Shown: positions 27,773-36,230, numbered from the stretch's first letter. The stretch is DNA of 64,000 bases from Anaerococcus sp. Marseille-P3625 (GCF_900232825.1 NZ_OCTP01000011.1:397262-461261), one strand, 5' to 3'. Translations and numbers: made by a program. Notes: generated by a model not told the origin, from the letters alone.

Positions 27773-29620
27773 ATGTTTAAGCAGATAACAGAAAATCACA
27801 GAAAAACACTCACAAAACTAATTTTTCTTGGGATTTTTACCTTATTTTCATATCTACTTTCTAGAAATATTTCAAATAAAACTTTGATGATGATAATTTT
27901 TTTAGCCATTTATTTATTGGCTGGCTGGGAAATAATCACAAAAGGTATTAAGGGAGTCATTAACGGCCAAGCGCTCGATGAGAATTTTCTTATGTCCATA
28001 GCTTCCCTTGCGGCTTTTGCCCTTGGAGAATATGTAGAGGCCATAGCGGTTATGCTTTTTTATAGCTTTGGAGAATTATTTGAGGAAATTGCATCTTACA
28101 GATCTAGAAAAAATATCGAAAATTTGATAAATTTGGTTCCAGATATTGCAAATATAGTAAATGAAAATGGTGAAATTTCCCAAGTTGACCTTGACGATAT
28201 AAAAGTTGGCGATATACTTTTGATTCGTGATGGGGAAAAAGTTGGAGTTGATGGCGTAGTTGTCGAAGGAGAAGGACTGATCGATACTTCTTCTGTAACT
28301 GGTGAATCTATGCCGGTTGAAGTTTCTATCGGCTCAGAAATAATTTCATCTTCAATTATGAAAGAAGGAATTATAAAAATTCGTGCAGAAAAAGAATTTG
28401 AAGATTCACTTGCGGCAAAGATTATGGAGCTAATTGAAGATTCCGCTTCAAGCAAATCACAAAGCGAAAAAACCGTAAGCAGATTTGCCAAAGTTTATAC
28501 GCCAATAGTTGTTGGTATTGCCTTGTTAGTGGCAATAGTTCCCCCAGTATTTTTTAACAAAAATCTCTACGATTATATCTTTAGGGCGGCAACCTTTTTG
28601 GTAATATCTTGTCCTTGCGCCTTGGTCCTATCCGTTCCACTAACATTTATGTCAGGCCTTGGCCTTTCTAGCAAAAATGGAATATTGATTAAGGGTAGCC
28701 AATGTTTTGAAGCCTTGGATAAGTCCAAAGTCCTACTTTCAGATAAAACTGGAACTCTAACAACTGGCGAATTTGAACTAAAAGATATTATTTATTATGG
28801 AGAAGAAGATAAGGAAAAAATTCTCGACTACATCTACAATATAGAGCTAATGTCAACTCATCCCATAGCCCAAGCGGTTGTAAAATCCCTAGATAGAGAA
28901 GAAAAACCTCAATTATTTAAAGAAATTTCAAACGAAAAAGGTCTTGGCGTAAAAGCGGAAACCAATGATGGTAGATTAATAAAACTTGGATCTAAAAAAT
29001 TTGTAGAATTTGACCAAGAAGAAAACCAAAGAGCAATTTATCTATCAATTGATGGTAAAATTTGTGCGAAAATAATAATTGAAGATCAAATAAAAGCAAA
29101 TTCCAAAAAAACCTTACAAAGACTAAAAAAACATTTCACAGACATTGCAATTGTCTCTGGCGATTCTGAAATACCAGTTAAGGAAACTTCAAAGGCCTTG
29201 GGTCTTGACAAATACTATGCAGAAGTAATGCCTGATGAAAAACTAAAGATTATGGAAAATTATCAACAATCTGGTCAAAAAGTAGTATTTGTTGGCGATG
29301 GCATCAACGATGCACCAGTTTTGACCAAGGCAGATCTTGGAATTTCTATGGGCGAGGGAGCAAGCGATTTGGCTATAGAATCTTCCGACATACTAATTGT
29401 AAATGGCGAATTTGAGCAAATGGGTAAGCTAATGGACATAGCTGATGTCACCAACAAAACTGTCAAAAATAATATTATTTTTATACTTTCAATAAAAATT
29501 GCCATCTTGATTTTGGGCCTACTAGGCTTTGCCAATATGTGGCTAGCAATCTTTGGAGATGTTGGAGTATCAATAATAGCAGTCCTTTATTCAATGAGAA
29601 TACTAAAAATCAACATATAA
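27773..29620 (+). CDS. P1B-type Zn/Cd/Pb-exporting ATPase without N-terminal HMA domain
   Basis: A 615-residue metal pump. It has about eight membrane helices, SCPCALVLSVP (CPC metal site, about 280), the phosphorylation motif DKTGTLT, the HP locus STHPIAQ and the hinge GDGINDAP. The last helices carry the Lys (SIKIAILIL) and Asp (FGDVGVS) that mark the P1B-2 Zn/Cd/Pb group. The usual N-terminal CxxC domain is missing; a separate HMA protein is encoded upstream. Regulation is by the ArsR-type repressor of the same operon. Confidence 0.95.
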   Translation: MFKQITENHRKTLTKLIFLGIFTLFSYLLSRNISNKTLMMIIFLAIYLLAGWEIITKGIKGVINGQALDENFLMSIASLAAFALGEYVEAIAVMLFYSFGELFEEIASYRSRKNIENLINLVPDIANIVNENGEISQVDLDDIKVGDILLIRDGEKVGVDGVVVEGEGLIDTSSVTGESMPVEVSIGSEIISSSIMKEGIIKIRAEKEFEDSLAAKIMELIEDSASSKSQSEKTVSRFAKVYTPIVVGIALLVAIVPPVFFNKNLYDYIFRAATFLVISCPCALVLSVPLTFMSGLGLSSKNGILIKGSQCFEALDKSKVLLSDKTGTLTTGEFELKDIIYYGEEDKEKILDYIYNIELMSTHPIAQAVVKSLDREEKPQLFKEISNEKGLGVKAETNDGRLIKLGSKKFVEFDQEENQRAIYLSIDGKICAKIIIEDQIKANSKKTLQRLKKHFTDIAIVSGDSEIPVKETSKALGLDKYYAEVMPDEKLKIMENYQQSGQKVVFVGDGINDAPVLTKADLGISMGEGASDLAIESSDILIVNGEFEQMGKLMDIADVTNKTVKNNIIFILSIKIAILILGLLGFANMWLAIFGDVGVSIIAVLYSMRILKINI

Positions 29621-29625
29621 AAAAC

Positions 29626-29705
29626 AGACCTAGGGTTAAAATCATAAACTAATTTGCTCTTTATTGGATCAGATTAGTTGATTTTAACCAAGGTCTTTTT
29701 CTTTA
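29626..29705 (+). terminator. Terminator of the metal-efflux operon
   Basis: A very long hairpin: AGACCT (29626-29631) with AGGTCT (29691-29696), plus inner helices GGTTAAAATCA/TGATTTTAACC and AACTAA/TTAGTT, followed by TCTTTTTC. It overlaps the end of the minus-strand pseudogene by 3 bp. Confidence 0.9.
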
Positions 29706-29905
29706 TATTTTTTCATACATCTCTAAAAATTTTTCTAAACTCAAATAAAGAAATTTCAATTTTTGAGGAGATAAGGTAAAAGCATTGATGCCTTCTTCTT
29801 GTAAATACCCCTCGAATTCGAGGGGGTTAAAGTTTGGATTGTTTAATCGATAATCCTTTAGCGGAAATTTCTTCTTTTTTTATTTTTGACAATTTTCTCC
29901 TCCAT
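29703..29905 (-). pseudogene. Small gene with a frameshift at an A7 tract
   Basis: ATG at 29905 opens MEEKIVKNKK, then runs out of frame to a stop at 29858. If the minus-strand run of seven A (29875-29881) had eight, the frame would continue as KKFPLKDYRLNNPNFNPLEF and on to EGYLQEEGINAFTLSPQ and a charged helical end, stopping at 29703: about 66 residues in all. The downstream frame has no start of its own. It lies 36 bp after the lipoprotein gene, probably in the same transcript. Family unknown; it could be a decayed gene, a slippage-switched one or a sequencing error. Confidence 0.5.
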
Positions 29906-29941
29906 ATTCTCTTTGAATTTTGCAATAATCAAATAATAATA

Positions 29942-30640
29942 TCACTGATAATGCAATTGGTTAAAAACTTCGTCTTGGTACTTATTCCACAAAATAAAAC
30001 CGTCAGTTTTATCTTCCGTTGAATCTTCTAATTTGTAATTATCTTTTAGCTTTGTTTGCTCTTTTGGCAAAAATTCTTCTGGTGTTTTGGGGATAAATAA
30101 ATAATAATCAGCATCAGCCTTAATTCCCAAGGCAAAATCCACATTAAAATGCGTGCCATCGTGGGCGCCATACTTTGACGTGATGGTAAATTCCTCCATT
30201 TGCATCATTAGCACATAGTCATTAACTTGCTTAACGAGTTTAAATTTCCCCTCAAAAGTTGATTCGTGAATTTCTCCAACCAAATACCAATTTTTGGCAT
30301 ATTGGTCTAGCCCTCCATCAAAACCGTCATTTTTGATTGTCCCAAGATATGAACCATGGAAATTTCCATCTTCATCAAAAATAATCTCAGTCCGACCCGT
30401 ATCCTCACCATAATTTCTAATAAGTTTTTGCCCCTTTAGCTTATCAAAAATAAAGGCTGAAAGCTTATTAAGATCGTGAATTTCTTCAGATTTAGCTTCC
30501 AATTTTTCAGTTTTAGGCAAGGATTGTGGTTTTTCGCTTATAGTTCCACAAGAAGTTAAAAAGAAAATGCCAAATATTACGAGAATTGATTTTTTAAGGA
30601 ATTTTATTTTTTTATTGTATTTAGAAAAATTTTTAGTCAT
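29942..30640 (-). CDS. Putative lipoprotein of unknown function
   Basis: A 232-residue protein with a basic N-terminus, a hydrophobic signal and lipobox FFLTSC (Cys about 31), so it is exported and lipid-anchored. The mature part has a conserved-looking core, GRTEIIFDEDGNFHGSYLGTIKNDGFDGG, suggestive of a small beta-rich binding domain, but I recognise no family. It stands alone between repeat arrays, followed by the frameshifted small gene. Confidence 0.8.
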   Translation of the reverse strand: MTKNFSKYNKKIKFLKKSILVIFGIFFLTSCGTISEKPQSLPKTEKLEAKSEEIHDLNKLSAFIFDKLKGQKLIRNYGEDTGRTEIIFDEDGNFHGSYLGTIKNDGFDGGLDQYAKNWYLVGEIHESTFEGKFKLVKQVNDYVLMMQMEEFTITSKYGAHDGTHFNVDFALGIKADADYYLFIPKTPEEFLPKEQTKLKDNYKLEDSTEDKTDGFILWNKYQDEVFNQLHYQ

Positions 30641-30786
30641 AATTGCTCCAGTGGTGGTAAAAGTTTTGGATCTTTTTTATTTTTTTCTAGTCTTTAGGAT
30701 AATTATATACTATATGAGGTGAAGTTAAAAATTTAATATTATTAAATGAATCGATATCTTTTATGTTTTCGGTTTTTTAATAAGTT
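30641..30786. other. AT-rich DNA between lipoprotein gene and repeats
   Basis: Probably holds the lipoprotein promoter. Its right part (ATCTTTTATGTTTTCGG...) matches the flank seen beside other copies of the repeat element. No gene seen. Confidence 0.5.
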
Positions 30787-31137
30787 GTCTTCGCTCTTGG
30801 AGGGCGGCTTTAAGGGACTTTCGATTGTCCCTCCAAAGCCCCCTCCAAACCACCCCGCAAACCTCACCCTTAAACGACCATTGCATGGAGCAACAATGGT
30901 AGGAATTGCTTCGCAATGTCCTATTTGAAAATAAAGTTAGAAAATTGGAATAAAAAACTGACTGATATTCTAAAGTGTTTATAACTCAATTATTTCAAAA
31001 AAAAGAATTCGCGGAGCGAACTTCTTCTGCTCATTGCTCCACGCAGTGGCGGCGGGGGTAACAAGGGTAAGGGGGTTTGGGGGAAGGGACGTAGGGGTCT
31101 CCGTAACCCCTCGTCCCTACGCCCCAAGAACGGAGGC
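30787..31137 (+). mobile_element. MITE-like repeat element, copy 2 (3' truncated)
   Basis: Module A (30787-30929), ACTGACTGAT linker and module B (31007-31137) are intact. The AT-rich spacer and distal inverted end are missing, replaced by the TCGACT-type repeat at 31160. Module B ends in the hairpin GGGACGTAGGGGT...ACCCCTCGTCCC. Confidence 0.8.
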
Positions 31138-31159
31138 AATTTTTAATAAAACAAAACAC

Positions 31160-31282
31160 CCCCAAGATCCTTCGACTCCAGTTTGCAAAAGCAAACTTCC
31201 GCTCAGGATGCCAGCTGAGTATAAATGTTATAGGAAAATAGAAAAATTTGGTGTCTTTTAATTTATCATAATTTTAATAATA
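31160..31282 (+). repeat. TCGACT-type palindromic repeat (ATCCT/AGGAT stem) with AT-rich tail, copy 2
   Basis: Near-identical to 25970-26090: stem ATCCT (31167-31171) with AGGAT (31205-31209), inner hairpin AGTTTGC-AAAA-GCAAACT, then the same AT-rich tail, and it again abuts a module-A start. Confidence 0.85.
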
Positions 31283-31761
31283 GCCTTCGTCCTTGGAGGG
31301 CGGCTTTAAGGGACTTTCGATTGTCCCTCCAAAGCCCCCTCCAAACCACCCCGCAAACCTCACCCTTAAACGACCATTGCATGGAGCAACAAGGGTAGGA
31401 ATTGCTTCGCAATGTCCTATTTGATAATAAAATTAGAAAATTGAAACAATAAACTGACTGATGTTCCAAAGCTTTTTAAAACCAATGATTAAAAAAAGAA
31501 GAATTCGCGGAGCGAACTTCTTCTGCTCATTGCCCCACGCAGTGGCGGCGGGGGTAACAAGGGTAAGGGGGTTTGGGGGAAGGGACGTAGGGGTCTCCGT
31601 AACCCCTCGTCCCTACGCCCCAAGAACGAAGCTAATTGTTAATAAAACAAATAAATAAAAGATATAAAAAGTTTAAAAAATTTGTAATTAAAAAAATATT
31701 TTTATATTTTATTTTGATTTTTTATAATTCAATCTTAAAGCCGCCCTCCAAGGACGGAGCC
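31283..31761 (+). mobile_element. MITE-like repeat element, copy 3 (complete, 479 bp)
   Basis: A complete copy: module A (31283-31424), linker with ACTGACTGAT, module B (31500-31635), AT-rich spacer and inverted terminal sequence (31733-31761). It has the same length as the complete minus-strand copy at 33894-34370 within two bases, which defines the standard element. Short open frames inside it give Pro/Arg-rich nonsense peptides and are not genes. Confidence 0.85.
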
Positions 31762-31812
31762 ATTTAGTAAAATTTACATAAAATTATAAGACACCAAAAC
31801 AGTCAATATAAA

Positions 31813-31854
31813 AAAACCACAAAAAAACACCCACAACATTGTGGGTGGTTTTTT
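31813..31854. terminator. Terminator of the 483-residue surface protein gene
   Basis: CACCCACA (31828-31835) pairs with TGTGGGTG (31840-31847), with T-runs on both strands (minus GTTTTTTTGTGG, plus GGTTTTTTC). It lies about 100 bp past the surface-protein stop. Confidence 0.8.
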
Positions 31855-31860
31855 CAAGTG

Positions 31861-31926
31861 AGTACCGCGCGTTACTTTATATTTATAGAGCCTGTGAGTG
31901 CACTCTTTTGCTGGCTCTTTTTGTTT
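31861..31926 (+). other. Two further hairpins with a plus-strand T-tract
   Basis: AGTACCGCGCGTTACT (31861-31876) is nearly self-complementary. AGAGCC (31887-31892) pairs with GGCTCT (31913-31918) around an inner GAGTGCACTC palindrome, followed by TTTTTGTTTTT on the plus strand. This looks like the end of a small plus-strand transcript, but no start or gene was identified. Confidence 0.35.
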
Positions 31927-31948
31927 TTAATAATTAATCTTAGATAGA

Positions 31949-33400
31949 TTATTTATTTTTTTTGCTTGTAGCGTAAGCTACTGAAGCTGCTGCTAATACG
32001 CCTGCAACTCCTGCTACTCCAGCGATACCTGTTTTAGCGTTGTTACCTGCTCTTTTAGCTGGTTTTTTTGTATCAGCTGGTTTTTTTGTATCAGCTGGTT
32101 TTTCTTCTGGTTTTTTTGTATCAGCTGGTTTTTCTTCTTTACCTTGGTTAGCTTCGTTTTCTTTTAATGTTTTTTCGATTTCAGCTGTGTTTTCGTTTAA
32201 TTTGTCTGTTAATTCTTTAGCTTTTTCTTCAGCTGTTTTTTCATCATCTGCATAAGCTGTAGAAATTAGGCTAAATCCAACTTTTTGACCAAGTAATTCT
32301 TTAGCTGATTTGATAAGTTCTTTTTGTTCAGCAACTATTTTGTCAAGTTTGTCAACAACTTTAGCAATTGTCTTTGGTGTATTTTCTTTTAGGAATTTAA
32401 CAGATTCGATTTTTATTTCAGCGTCTCTGATTGCTGCTTCAAGTTTTGCTCTTGTTTCAGCAGAGATTCCTTTGTCAACTTTACCAGGTTTAACTGTTTC
32501 TGTTGTTGTTGTTTCAGTTGTTTTATTAACAGCTGGTTTTTCTGTTGTTGTTGTAGTTGTCTTTGTGATTATTGTAACATCACCAAGTTTTTCAGCTTCA
32601 AAGATTGCTTTCTTGTCACCACCAGCTTTAACTGCTGCATCTCTAGCTAGATCAAGAGCTGTTTTAGCTGCTGCTAATTTTTCAGCTGCCATTTCTTCTT
32701 TTTCTAGAGCTTCATTGTAAGCTTTGTGTAATTTGTTGATTTTTGTTTCAAGTAATCCTTCTGCTCTGTCATTAATTAGTGCATTAAATGTAGCAATTTC
32801 ACCGTTTAATAATTTTAAATCATTATTAAGTCTTTGGATTGCTCCTTTGATTGTTGCATCAGTAATTTTATTAGATGTAGAAGCATCTCTTGTAAATTCA
32901 TATTCTTTGAAAAGATCATATGCATTAATTGTTTTGTATGATAGGAAGTCATATTCTTTATGATCTTCTTTTAATTTTGGTTCATCTGTTGCAATGCTTT
33001 GTGTGCCTGCTTTAGCAGCAGGAGTTAAAGTAATTTTGTTAGCTTCAAAGAAGTCTTTATATTCTGCTACAGCTACATGATAAGCTGTTTTTACGTTTTC
33101 AAATTGAGCAACGATTTTTGCGTGGCTATCTTTTAATTCAGCTACTGCATCATTGTAAGCTTTTTTAGCTGCATTGAAAGCTGCTAATGCATCATCGTGT
33201 TCTTTAGTTGCTTTTCTCCAAGCGTTGAAAGCATTTACATAAGCTTTACCAGCTTCTGTATATTGCCAAGCTGCTGGGAATTCTGCTTTTGTTGTTCCTG
33301 TTGTTTCTGTTGTTGTTGTTGTGTCAGCGTAAGCTGGAGCTATTGCTGCAAGACCCATAGCTAGTGCTAAAGCGCCTGCTGCGAATTTATTTGTTTTCAT
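31949..33400 (-). CDS. Sortase-anchored coiled-coil surface protein
   Basis: About 483 residues. A signal peptide ends APAYA. The mature part is a helical, Ala/Lys/Glu-rich domain (about 35-270), a Thr-rich stretch, a second helical region, then short EKPADTKKP repeats (wall-spanning) and the sorting signal NAKTG, a hydrophobic stretch and the tail TSKKNK. The motif NAKTG departs from LPxTG, in line with the LVKTG of the pilin in this window. ATG at 33400 is preferred because AAAGGAG lies about 9 bp upstream; the earlier ATG directly abuts it. Function unknown; adhesin or wall-structure roles are likely. Confidence 0.85.
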   Translation of the reverse strand: MKTNKFAAGALALAMGLAAIAPAYADTTTTTETTGTTKAEFPAAWQYTEAGKAYVNAFNAWRKATKEHDDALAAFNAAKKAYNDAVAELKDSHAKIVAQFENVKTAYHVAVAEYKDFFEANKITLTPAAKAGTQSIATDEPKLKEDHKEYDFLSYKTINAYDLFKEYEFTRDASTSNKITDATIKGAIQRLNNDLKLLNGEIATFNALINDRAEGLLETKINKLHKAYNEALEKEEMAAEKLAAAKTALDLARDAAVKAGGDKKAIFEAEKLGDVTIITKTTTTTTEKPAVNKTTETTTTETVKPGKVDKGISAETRAKLEAAIRDAEIKIESVKFLKENTPKTIAKVVDKLDKIVAEQKELIKSAKELLGQKVGFSLISTAYADDEKTAEEKAKELTDKLNENTAEIEKTLKENEANQGKEEKPADTKKPEEKPADTKKPADTKKPAKRAGNNAKTGIAGVAGVAGVLAAASVAYATSKKNK

Positions 33401-33459
33401 TTTAAACATCTCCTTTAAATTTTTACTAATTTTTAATTAGTACTCACTTTTCACTTCTT

Positions 33460-33488
33460 ATAATACACTCTTTGCTACAAAATTGCAA
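33460..33488 (-). promoter_or_regulatory. Promoter of the 483-residue surface protein gene
   Basis: On the minus strand TTGCAA (33483-33488) and TATTAT (33460-33465) are 17 bp apart, about 50 bp upstream of the ribosome site. Confidence 0.7.
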
Positions 33489-33649
33489 CACATTTGAAAA
33501 ATTTGCCAATATTTCTAAAAAATATTCTCTAAAAATACTTCACAATTTCTACACAATGTGTAAATTACTTTGTTTCAAAGCTTAGGTAAAACAAGAAATT
33601 TCTAAGGCTTTTGATCCTCTTTTTCAAATATACATAAAATTTTGATGTT
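33489..33649. other. AT-rich intergenic DNA
   Basis: Contains a hairpin ATACATAAAA (33630-33639) / TTTTATGTAT (33648-33657) with a plus-strand T-run. Nothing else recognised. Confidence 0.4.
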
Positions 33650-33847
33650 TTATGTATTTTTCAAGTAAAAAAACCTTAGCAACTGACAATATTTTGCACT
33701 CATGTTTTGGAAAAAAAACTTAATTTTTTCACTTTCATTTATATAAACATCGCCAGTTATATTAATTTTAACATTTGTTTTGAAAGTGTCAAGAGGTTTG
33801 TTGTTTTTTGTAATAATATTGGTTTTGGGTTTTTTTTGAGTTGGCAT
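33650..33847 (-). CDS. Hypothetical small basic protein, 65 residues
   Basis: ATG at 33847 has AAGGAT 6 bp upstream. The first half is Lys/Thr/Asn-rich (MPTQKKPKTNIITKNNKPLD), followed by VKINITGDVYINESEK. The last part (FFFQNMSAKYCQLLRFF) looks less protein-like. No family recognised. It may be a short real gene or the remnant of a longer one. Confidence 0.35.
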   Translation of the reverse strand: MPTQKKPKTNIITKNNKPLDTFKTNVKINITGDVYINESEKIKFFFQNMSAKYCQLLRFFYLKNT

Positions 33848-33893
33848 AATAATCCTTTTTGTATCTTGTGGATTTTCTTATTATTACAGATCA

Positions 33894-34370
33894 GCTTCGT
33901 TCTTGGAGGGCGGCTATAAGATTGAGTTTAAAAAATTAAGAAAAAACATATAAATATTTTTTATTTTTAGATTATTTAGTTATCTAACTTCTATTATGTT
34001 TTCGTTTTTTTAAAAAATTGCCTTCGTTTTTGGGGCGTAGGGACGAGGGGTTACGGAGACCCCTACGTCCCTTCCCCCAAACCCCCTTACCCTTGTTACC
34101 CCCGCCGCCACTGCGTGGGGCAATGAGTAGTAGAAGTTCGCTTCGCGAATTCTTTTTTTTAATAATTGGCTTTTTAAAAACTTTAGCTCATCAATCAGTT
34201 TATTCTCTCAATTTATTAAAATTCATTTCAAATAGGACATTGCGAAGCAATTCCTACATTTATTGCTCCATGCAATGGTCGTTTATAGGGTGAGGTTTGC
34301 TGGAAGGTTTGGAGGGGGCTTTGGAGGGACAATCGAAAGTCCCTTAAAGCCGCCCTCCAAGAACGGAGGC
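33894..34370 (-). mobile_element. MITE-like repeat element, copy 4 (complete, inverted, 477 bp)
   Basis: In minus orientation: module A (34370-34228), linker, module B (34158-34022), AT-rich spacer and distal end (33894-33921). The ends are inverted repeats of about 28 bp. It is oriented opposite to copies 1-3. Its module-A end begins the 141-bp sequence repeated exactly at 36203. Confidence 0.85.
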
Positions 34371-34483
34371 GAGAAAGTAAATTAATATAAAAATTTAAGA
34401 CATCAAATAAATATTTATAATCAAAATAACTACCATAATAATGATTATAAAAAATATTATTCCCAAGAGATGTTTCGACTACG
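34343..34483 (+). repeat. 141-bp exact direct repeat, left copy
   Basis: Identical over 141 bases to 36203-36343. It covers the end of a MITE-like element, an AT-rich flank, and the start of a TCGACT-type palindrome. The two copies bracket the ComK-like/DinJ/YafQ segment with a period of 1860 bp. Confidence 0.92.
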
Positions 34484-34519
34484 GGAACCTTACGATTCCC
34501 TCCGCTCAACATGCCAGGT
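34462..34519 (+). repeat. TCGACT-type palindromic repeat, ATGTT/AACAT stem
   Basis: CCCAAGAG, ATGTT (34470-34474), TCGACT, inner part GGGAACC...GATTCCC, CGCTC, AACAT (34508-34512), GCCAGG. Same frame of conserved bases as the ATCCT/AGGAT copies. Confidence 0.8.
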
Positions 34520-34539
34520 GGAAAAAATAAAAAAAGATT

Positions 34540-35019
34540 TTAACTAATAACATTTCCATTCAAAAACCTAATGGCATTATTTTCTTCTTGTTGGATTTTT
34601 AGGATTTCTCTTAGTAGCATGATCATGGCGTTGTTTTTGTTTTGGATTAGACTTTCTTGTTTGTTTAGGGTTGCTATCATTTCACCTGTTTTAAGTATTA
34701 TGTAATTATCTTTTATTTCTCTTACAAATGTGACGTTTACAAAACCACGTGATTGTTTGTCGTAGGTGGTTTGCCTAAATTTGAAGGCGAAAAATACTTG
34801 ATTTGAATCGATTGTGTAGGGAATATTTCTTTTTATTTGGGTTAGTTTGGTAAATTTCTTATCCATTTCTTTTTTGCTTTTGCCTTTTTGCTTGTAGAGT
34901 TTTTCAAGCATTAGAGTGGGTGTATTGTAGTCGATGTAGGAGTCATTTTGAGTATAGACACGAGAGCAAATGCCAACTCCTTTTACTTCTTCGGGCAAAA
35001 TTGCAATTATCAAAGCCAT
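34540..35019 (-). CDS. ComK-like protein
   Basis: A 159-residue soluble protein. The pattern NIPYTIDSNQVFFAFKFRQ, then GFVNVTFVREI, then YIILKTGEMIATLNKQESLIQNKNNAM follows the core of ComK-type competence regulators (PIVID...IYFFPT.S...WI..I...G.....Q...). The match is visible but weak, and the N-terminal part is divergent. If correct, it may act as a transcription factor, possibly for DNA uptake genes; none are in this window. AAAGGAGG precedes the start. It is the downstream neighbour of the toxin-antitoxin pair and lies within the direct-repeat-bracketed segment. Confidence 0.5.
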   Translation of the reverse strand: MALIIAILPEEVKGVGICSRVYTQNDSYIDYNTPTLMLEKLYKQKGKSKKEMDKKFTKLTQIKRNIPYTIDSNQVFFAFKFRQTTYDKQSRGFVNVTFVREIKDNYIILKTGEMIATLNKQESLIQNKNNAMIMLLREILKIQQEENNAIRFLNGNVIS

Positions 35020-35166
35020 AAAGCCTCCTTTCTTATGATAATAATTTTATTTCAGTTTAGGACTTTATAAGTCTTTCTTAGACATTAAGTGTATCATAAA
35101 AAAGGATTTTTGTAAATTTGGTGGGATTGCTTTATGGTTAGAATCTAGTAAATTTTTTTATTATAA

Positions 35167-35454
35167 TCAGTTTAATCCAAGATCATCGTGAGATCCTATC
35201 CTTGTAAGTGTTAATGCAAGTTTTTCCTCATCAATTTTATAAATTATTAAAATGTTTTTTTCCAGATGTAATTCTCTATAACCTTTCCAATTTTCAAATA
35301 AAGCATGGTCTTTAAATTTTGTTTTTAATATTTTTTTGTCATCATTTGCCAATAATTCAACGACTTCATAAAACAAGCTAAAATCGTAGTGTTTTTTCTT
35401 GTAATTTTTAATATCTTTTTCACATCTTTTTGTGATTTCAATTGAATATTTCAT
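35167..35454 (-). CDS. yafQ: YafQ/RelE-family toxin
   Basis: A 95-residue mRNA-interferase-type toxin. It contains FKDHALFENWKGYRELHLEKNILIIYKI (about 46-73) and ends LTRIGSHDDLGLN, matching the YafQ pattern in which a C-terminal His-Asp-x-Leu element contributes to ribosome-dependent mRNA cleavage. The gene follows its antitoxin by 2 bp, the normal order for dinJ-yafQ. Confidence 0.92.
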   Translation of the reverse strand: MKYSIEITKRCEKDIKNYKKKHYDFSLFYEVVELLANDDKKILKTKFKDHALFENWKGYRELHLEKNILIIYKIDEEKLALTLTRIGSHDDLGLN

Positions 35455-35456
35455 AT

Positions 35457-35711
35457 TTATAATTTTTCAATATATGATTTTAGTTCTTCTAGGTCTTTGA
35501 ATTTTATTGTATCATTATTTTCTGCTTCAAATCTTGCTTGTTCGTTTGGGTTGTTTAGTGAAGGAGTAAAGGGAATTTCTCTATCTCTAACTACTTGTGC
35601 TAAGTACATTCTAATTGCCGTACTCATATCAATTTCTAGTGAATCAAGGACTTTTTGTGCCTGATCTTTTAAATTTTTGTCTATATTAATATTTAGTTTA
35701 GTATTGGTCAT
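35457..35711 (-). CDS. dinJ: RelB/DinJ-family antitoxin
   Basis: An 84-residue antitoxin. The N-terminal ribbon-helix-helix DNA-binding segment (TKLNINIDKNLKDQAQKVLDSLEIDMSTAIRMYLAQVVRDREIPF, given here by its position 3-48) is typical of RelB/DinJ, and the C-terminal half is the flexible toxin-neutralising part. It should repress its own promoter, which lies directly upstream. Confidence 0.9.
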   Translation of the reverse strand: MTNTKLNINIDKNLKDQAQKVLDSLEIDMSTAIRMYLAQVVRDREIPFTPSLNNPNEQARFEAENNDTIKFKDLEELKSYIEKL

Positions 35712-35731
35712 ATTATCCTCCTATTATTAGT

Positions 35732-35759
35732 ATGATATGATGATTATTAGAAATTTCAA
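35732..35759 (-). promoter_or_regulatory. Promoter of the toxin-antitoxin pair
   Basis: On the minus strand TTGAAA (35754-35759) and TATCAT (35732-35737) are 16 bp apart. The region around the -10 (TAGTATGATATGATGATTA on the plus strand) is repetitive in ATGAT steps and may hold DinJ operators. Confidence 0.6.
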
Positions 35760-35769
35760 GTAAAAAAAG

Positions 35770-35820
35770 AGATGTTTCGACTACAGGAATCTTCGATTCC
35801 CTCCGCTCAACATGCCAGAT
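35770..35820 (+). repeat. TCGACT-type palindromic repeat, ATGTT/AACAT stem
   Basis: ATGTT (35772-35776), TCGACT, inner GGAATC...GATTCC, CGCTC, AACAT (35809-35813), GCCAG. A partial second unit (CGCTCAACAAGCC) follows at about 35831. Confidence 0.8.
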
Positions 35821-35859
35821 GGGAGAAGTAACGCTCAACAAGCCAAGTGGTTTTAGATT

Positions 35860-36230
35860 TAAAAATGGAACATTCCGAAGCAATTCCTTTTTGAAAATAA
35901 AATTAGAAAATTGATACAATATACTGACTGATATTTTCAAATTTTATTAAACATATTTTTAAAAAAGAAGAATTCGCGGAGCGAACTTCTACTACTCATT
36001 GCTCCCTGCAAGGGCGGCGGGGGTAACAAGGGTAAGGGGGTTTGGGGGAAGGGACGTAGGGGTCTCCGTAACCCCTCGTCCCTACGCCCCAAGAACGGAG
36101 GCAATTTTTTATAAAAAACGAAAACATAAAAGAAATAAGATAACTAAATAATCTACAAACAAAAATTATTTATATGTTTTTTCTTAATTTTTTAAACTCA
36201 ATCTTAAAGCCGCCCTCCAAGAACGGAGGC
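35860..36230 (+). mobile_element. MITE-like repeat element, copy 5 (5' truncated)
   Basis: Only a degenerate remnant of module A is left (GAAGCAATTCC at about 35877). The linker with ACTGACTGAT, module B (35968-36105), AT-rich spacer and inverted distal end (36203-36230) are present. Confidence 0.8.

Noticed and set aside
30746-31658. Pro/Arg-rich short open frames such as those containing PPKPPPNHPA
   Set aside because: They recur because the underlying DNA is a structured repeat; frames differ between copies and lack ribosome sites.
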